Source: Eutreptiella sp. 'Long Island Sound 2002'
Taxonomy: Eukaryota; Euglenozoa; Euglenophyceae; Eutreptiales; Eutreptiaceae
Assembly (NCBI GenBank): GCA_964036045.1
Contig: OZ038379.1
Location: 16,909,317-16,973,316, forward strand
Length of the DNA stretch: 64,000 bases
Direction of reading: 5' to 3'
The notes under the pieces were generated by a model. That model ran no database searches. It saw only the letters and a program-made list of their open reading frames with translations, and had not been told where the DNA came from. The position numbers and the translations under genes are program-made. Below, one piece after another: positions 62,392-64,000 of the stretch. Numbering within the stretch: position 1 is the first letter of the stretch; each line of letters starts with the position of its first letter.

Positions 62392-63414
62392 ACTGTGCAG
62401 AGGTCACTGCAGAACACCATGCAATGATGAATAAAACATGAGTACCTCATGCCACCCCCTCTGCAGTGTACAAAACAACCCTTGCCATCCCCACTCCCAA
62501 GTTGTGCCCCCTCCAGGAGGCGGTGAAGCAATGTATACTTAGCTACAAAATGGCCCATCAGGGCCATGAATGAGCACTTCATAGCTGCGTGAATGCACAC
62601 TTCAGAGTTGGTACTCATGAAGGCACTCACCTGGTCTTCCATGTCAGTACAAAATGTCCTACCACACACCCTCCACATCTAACAAATATGCTTTCCATAA
62701 AATGTATGTTTGGTCAGGGGTATTGCTACATCTCCTCTCTGGTATTCAGAACCAACTTTTTTAGTTGGCCCATGGAGACAACAATCGCTTCTGTGATTGT
62801 GTGCCGTGGAATTATTGGAACTAATTTTCCCAAGCACTTCCTAGTAGGAACATCCCGGACACTTTTTCCGTGAATCGACCCTAGGCAGTTTCCAAGCACC
62901 AATTCCAGCCCAGCCCACACGGCAACCTTGCATGCAACCTCGCAAGCACTTTGCCCAAGCACTCCCGCCCATCAAAATTTCCAAGCACTTTTCCCAACCT
63001 CCCCACCAAAAAGTTCTTAGGTATTGTCAAAGTACAAGAATATTTCATGCCGATTCTGCGACATGTGCAGGGCTTCACCTCTGAATACATACTCACCTAA
63101 TAGTGCAACACCTCTGCCTGCGGGTGCCCGCCACCTGAGTGCGAGGAGCTGGCGGGGGAGAAGTCAACAAGCAATGCACTCGTCAATGGGCCAAGTTTTG
63201 TGCATGTGATGGATTTTCGTGTGGTAGTTCGTGTGTGTTTTCGGGGGACATAGTTAGCTTGATGGCGTGGGGAAACCTTTCATGGCTTTATGCGCCCAAA
63301 CCAAGCTAAAATGGATGCAGAAGGGGAATCCTGTGTAGCATGGTGGCGAGGGGGGATTTGGGAGCTGTCCACCCAGGGCAGTCACAATGAGAAGCGCGTG
63401 GTATTAGTGGTGTA
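62392..63414. other. Region upstream of the PFR gene
   Basis: No further exon recognised. The promoter or upstream exon of the minus-strand gene would lie here. CTCTGCACAG at 62393-62402 (read on minus) is acceptor-like. CCAAGCACTT-type words recur at 62830-63000. Confidence 0.4.
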
Positions 63415-63549
63415 CCCCCCCCCCCACAAGCTACGCAAAAGTCCCAAATTACTATGGTCCCTATGCCTATCGTAGCTTGGACAAGGCCGTAGATACCCAG
63501 GTTCAAAAAGAGAAGGTTGCATGGTGAGCTGATGCAAGAAAGCGGAATA
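63415..63549 (+). repeat. Second copy of the poly-C-capped repeat
   Basis: About 11 C, then ACAAGCTACGCAAAAGTCCC, CGTAGCTTGGACAAGG and CAGGTTCAAAAAGAGAAGG, matching 60753-60899 at most positions and in the same orientation. Confidence 0.85.
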
Positions 63550-63684
63550 TGGGGGAATCTTTGGGGGAGTCTTTGCACTACGCGCGCACTGCGCGCTACT
63601 TTTAGACTATGTTCCCCCCGAAGAGCCCCCAAGCACACCCCTTGGAAACGCCCTTAGAATTAGGTGACCCAAACTGCCCCAGCT
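63549..63684. repeat. Dispersed repeat, copy 2
   Basis: Matches 37985-38098, with an extra ~20 bases (TTGGGGGAGTC and CGCGCGCACTG) before CTTTTAGACTATG. It directly follows the poly-C-capped repeat. Confidence 0.85.
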
Positions 63685-64000
63685 CAAGAAAATTGCAAAC
63701 TACCTTCCCTTCACATAACACACATCATGCACAACTGGAAAAGCCATGAACAGCGCATTGGTCGCCACCCTCAAGAACACACAACTGTCTCTTGGTTCCA
63801 TTGTCAACTAAGTACACATTGAGAACGCAACTTGTGTGCACAACATGACACAGTTGCAGAATCAAACAAAAGTCACATTGTCACATGTGTGTGTGTCAAT
63901 GCAATCCGTACAATATTGCAGTTCACACTTGTCACACATGGACATCTTTTCAGGGTCAGACTTGGTGCAACAAGAGGCACAAACATCCCCATCATCACCC
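63685..64000. other. No gene recognised at the right edge
   Basis: CACA-rich simple sequence without ORF or repeat that I can support. Confidence 0.5.

Noticed and set aside
1-64000. CRISPR array, rRNA genes or bacterial operons
   Set aside because: Repeats present are microsatellites, minisatellites or transposons; spliced genes and LTR elements show a eukaryotic nucleus.

Overview
The window is nuclear DNA of a large-genome, repeat-rich eukaryote. It has GT-AG introns up to 16.9 kb, nested chromodomain Ty3/gypsy retrotransposons, a non-autonomous hAT element, minisatellites and many long poly-G/poly-C tracts. The one clear host gene, on the minus strand between 62.4 and 40.7 kb, codes for a paraflagellar-rod-type protein, so the organism makes flagellated cells. 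A streptophyte (charophyte-like) alga is my best guess, at low confidence. A euglenid or another flagellate lineage is not excluded.

Left part, 1-31.6 kb: nested LTR retrotransposons, all on the plus strand. Element 1 (1-10896, left end outside the window) has a gag ORF and a 2458-codon pol ORF in the same frame, separated by one UAG with a hairpin 26 nt behind it. Its pol carries protease, dUTPase, a long linker with two hydrophobic segments, RT, RNase H, integrase and a chromodomain. Element 2 (10897-11832, resuming at 26277-28903) is a dead chromodomain element cut in its RT by Element 3 (11833-26276). Element 3 has 274-bp LTRs, gag, pol with an amber codon inside integrase, and, unusually, a post-pol region coding for about 800 further residues of unknown function. 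That region plus a truncated LTR is tandemly duplicated, and the second copy carries a 1234-bp hAT-type element with 11-bp TIRs and an 8-bp target duplication.

Middle part, 31.6-40.6 kb: a 3.05-kb element with inverted arms of about 630 bp, a 25-bp GC-rich minisatellite, a decayed transposon ORF with a PIP-box-like motif, and sequence without recognisable genes.

Right part, 40.6-62.4 kb: the paraflagellar-rod gene in four exons whose splice phases join exactly into 632 residues. Its 16.9-kb second intron holds, on the same strand, a two-exon gene with a ParB-like motif and a Lys/Glu-rich tail, a larger unrecognised gene broken at a GA microsatellite, and a small family of palindromes (core CTCAGCGCATTTGCGCTGAG) found only around these two genes. 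An RNase H-like ORF, another unknown ORF and a 254-bp tandem repeat lie further upstream in the same intron. The palindrome-framed two-gene island (50.36-55.24 kb) and the post-pol ORF of Element 3 are the best candidates for undescribed systems. The last 1.6 kb holds poly-C-capped short repeats also seen in intron 1.
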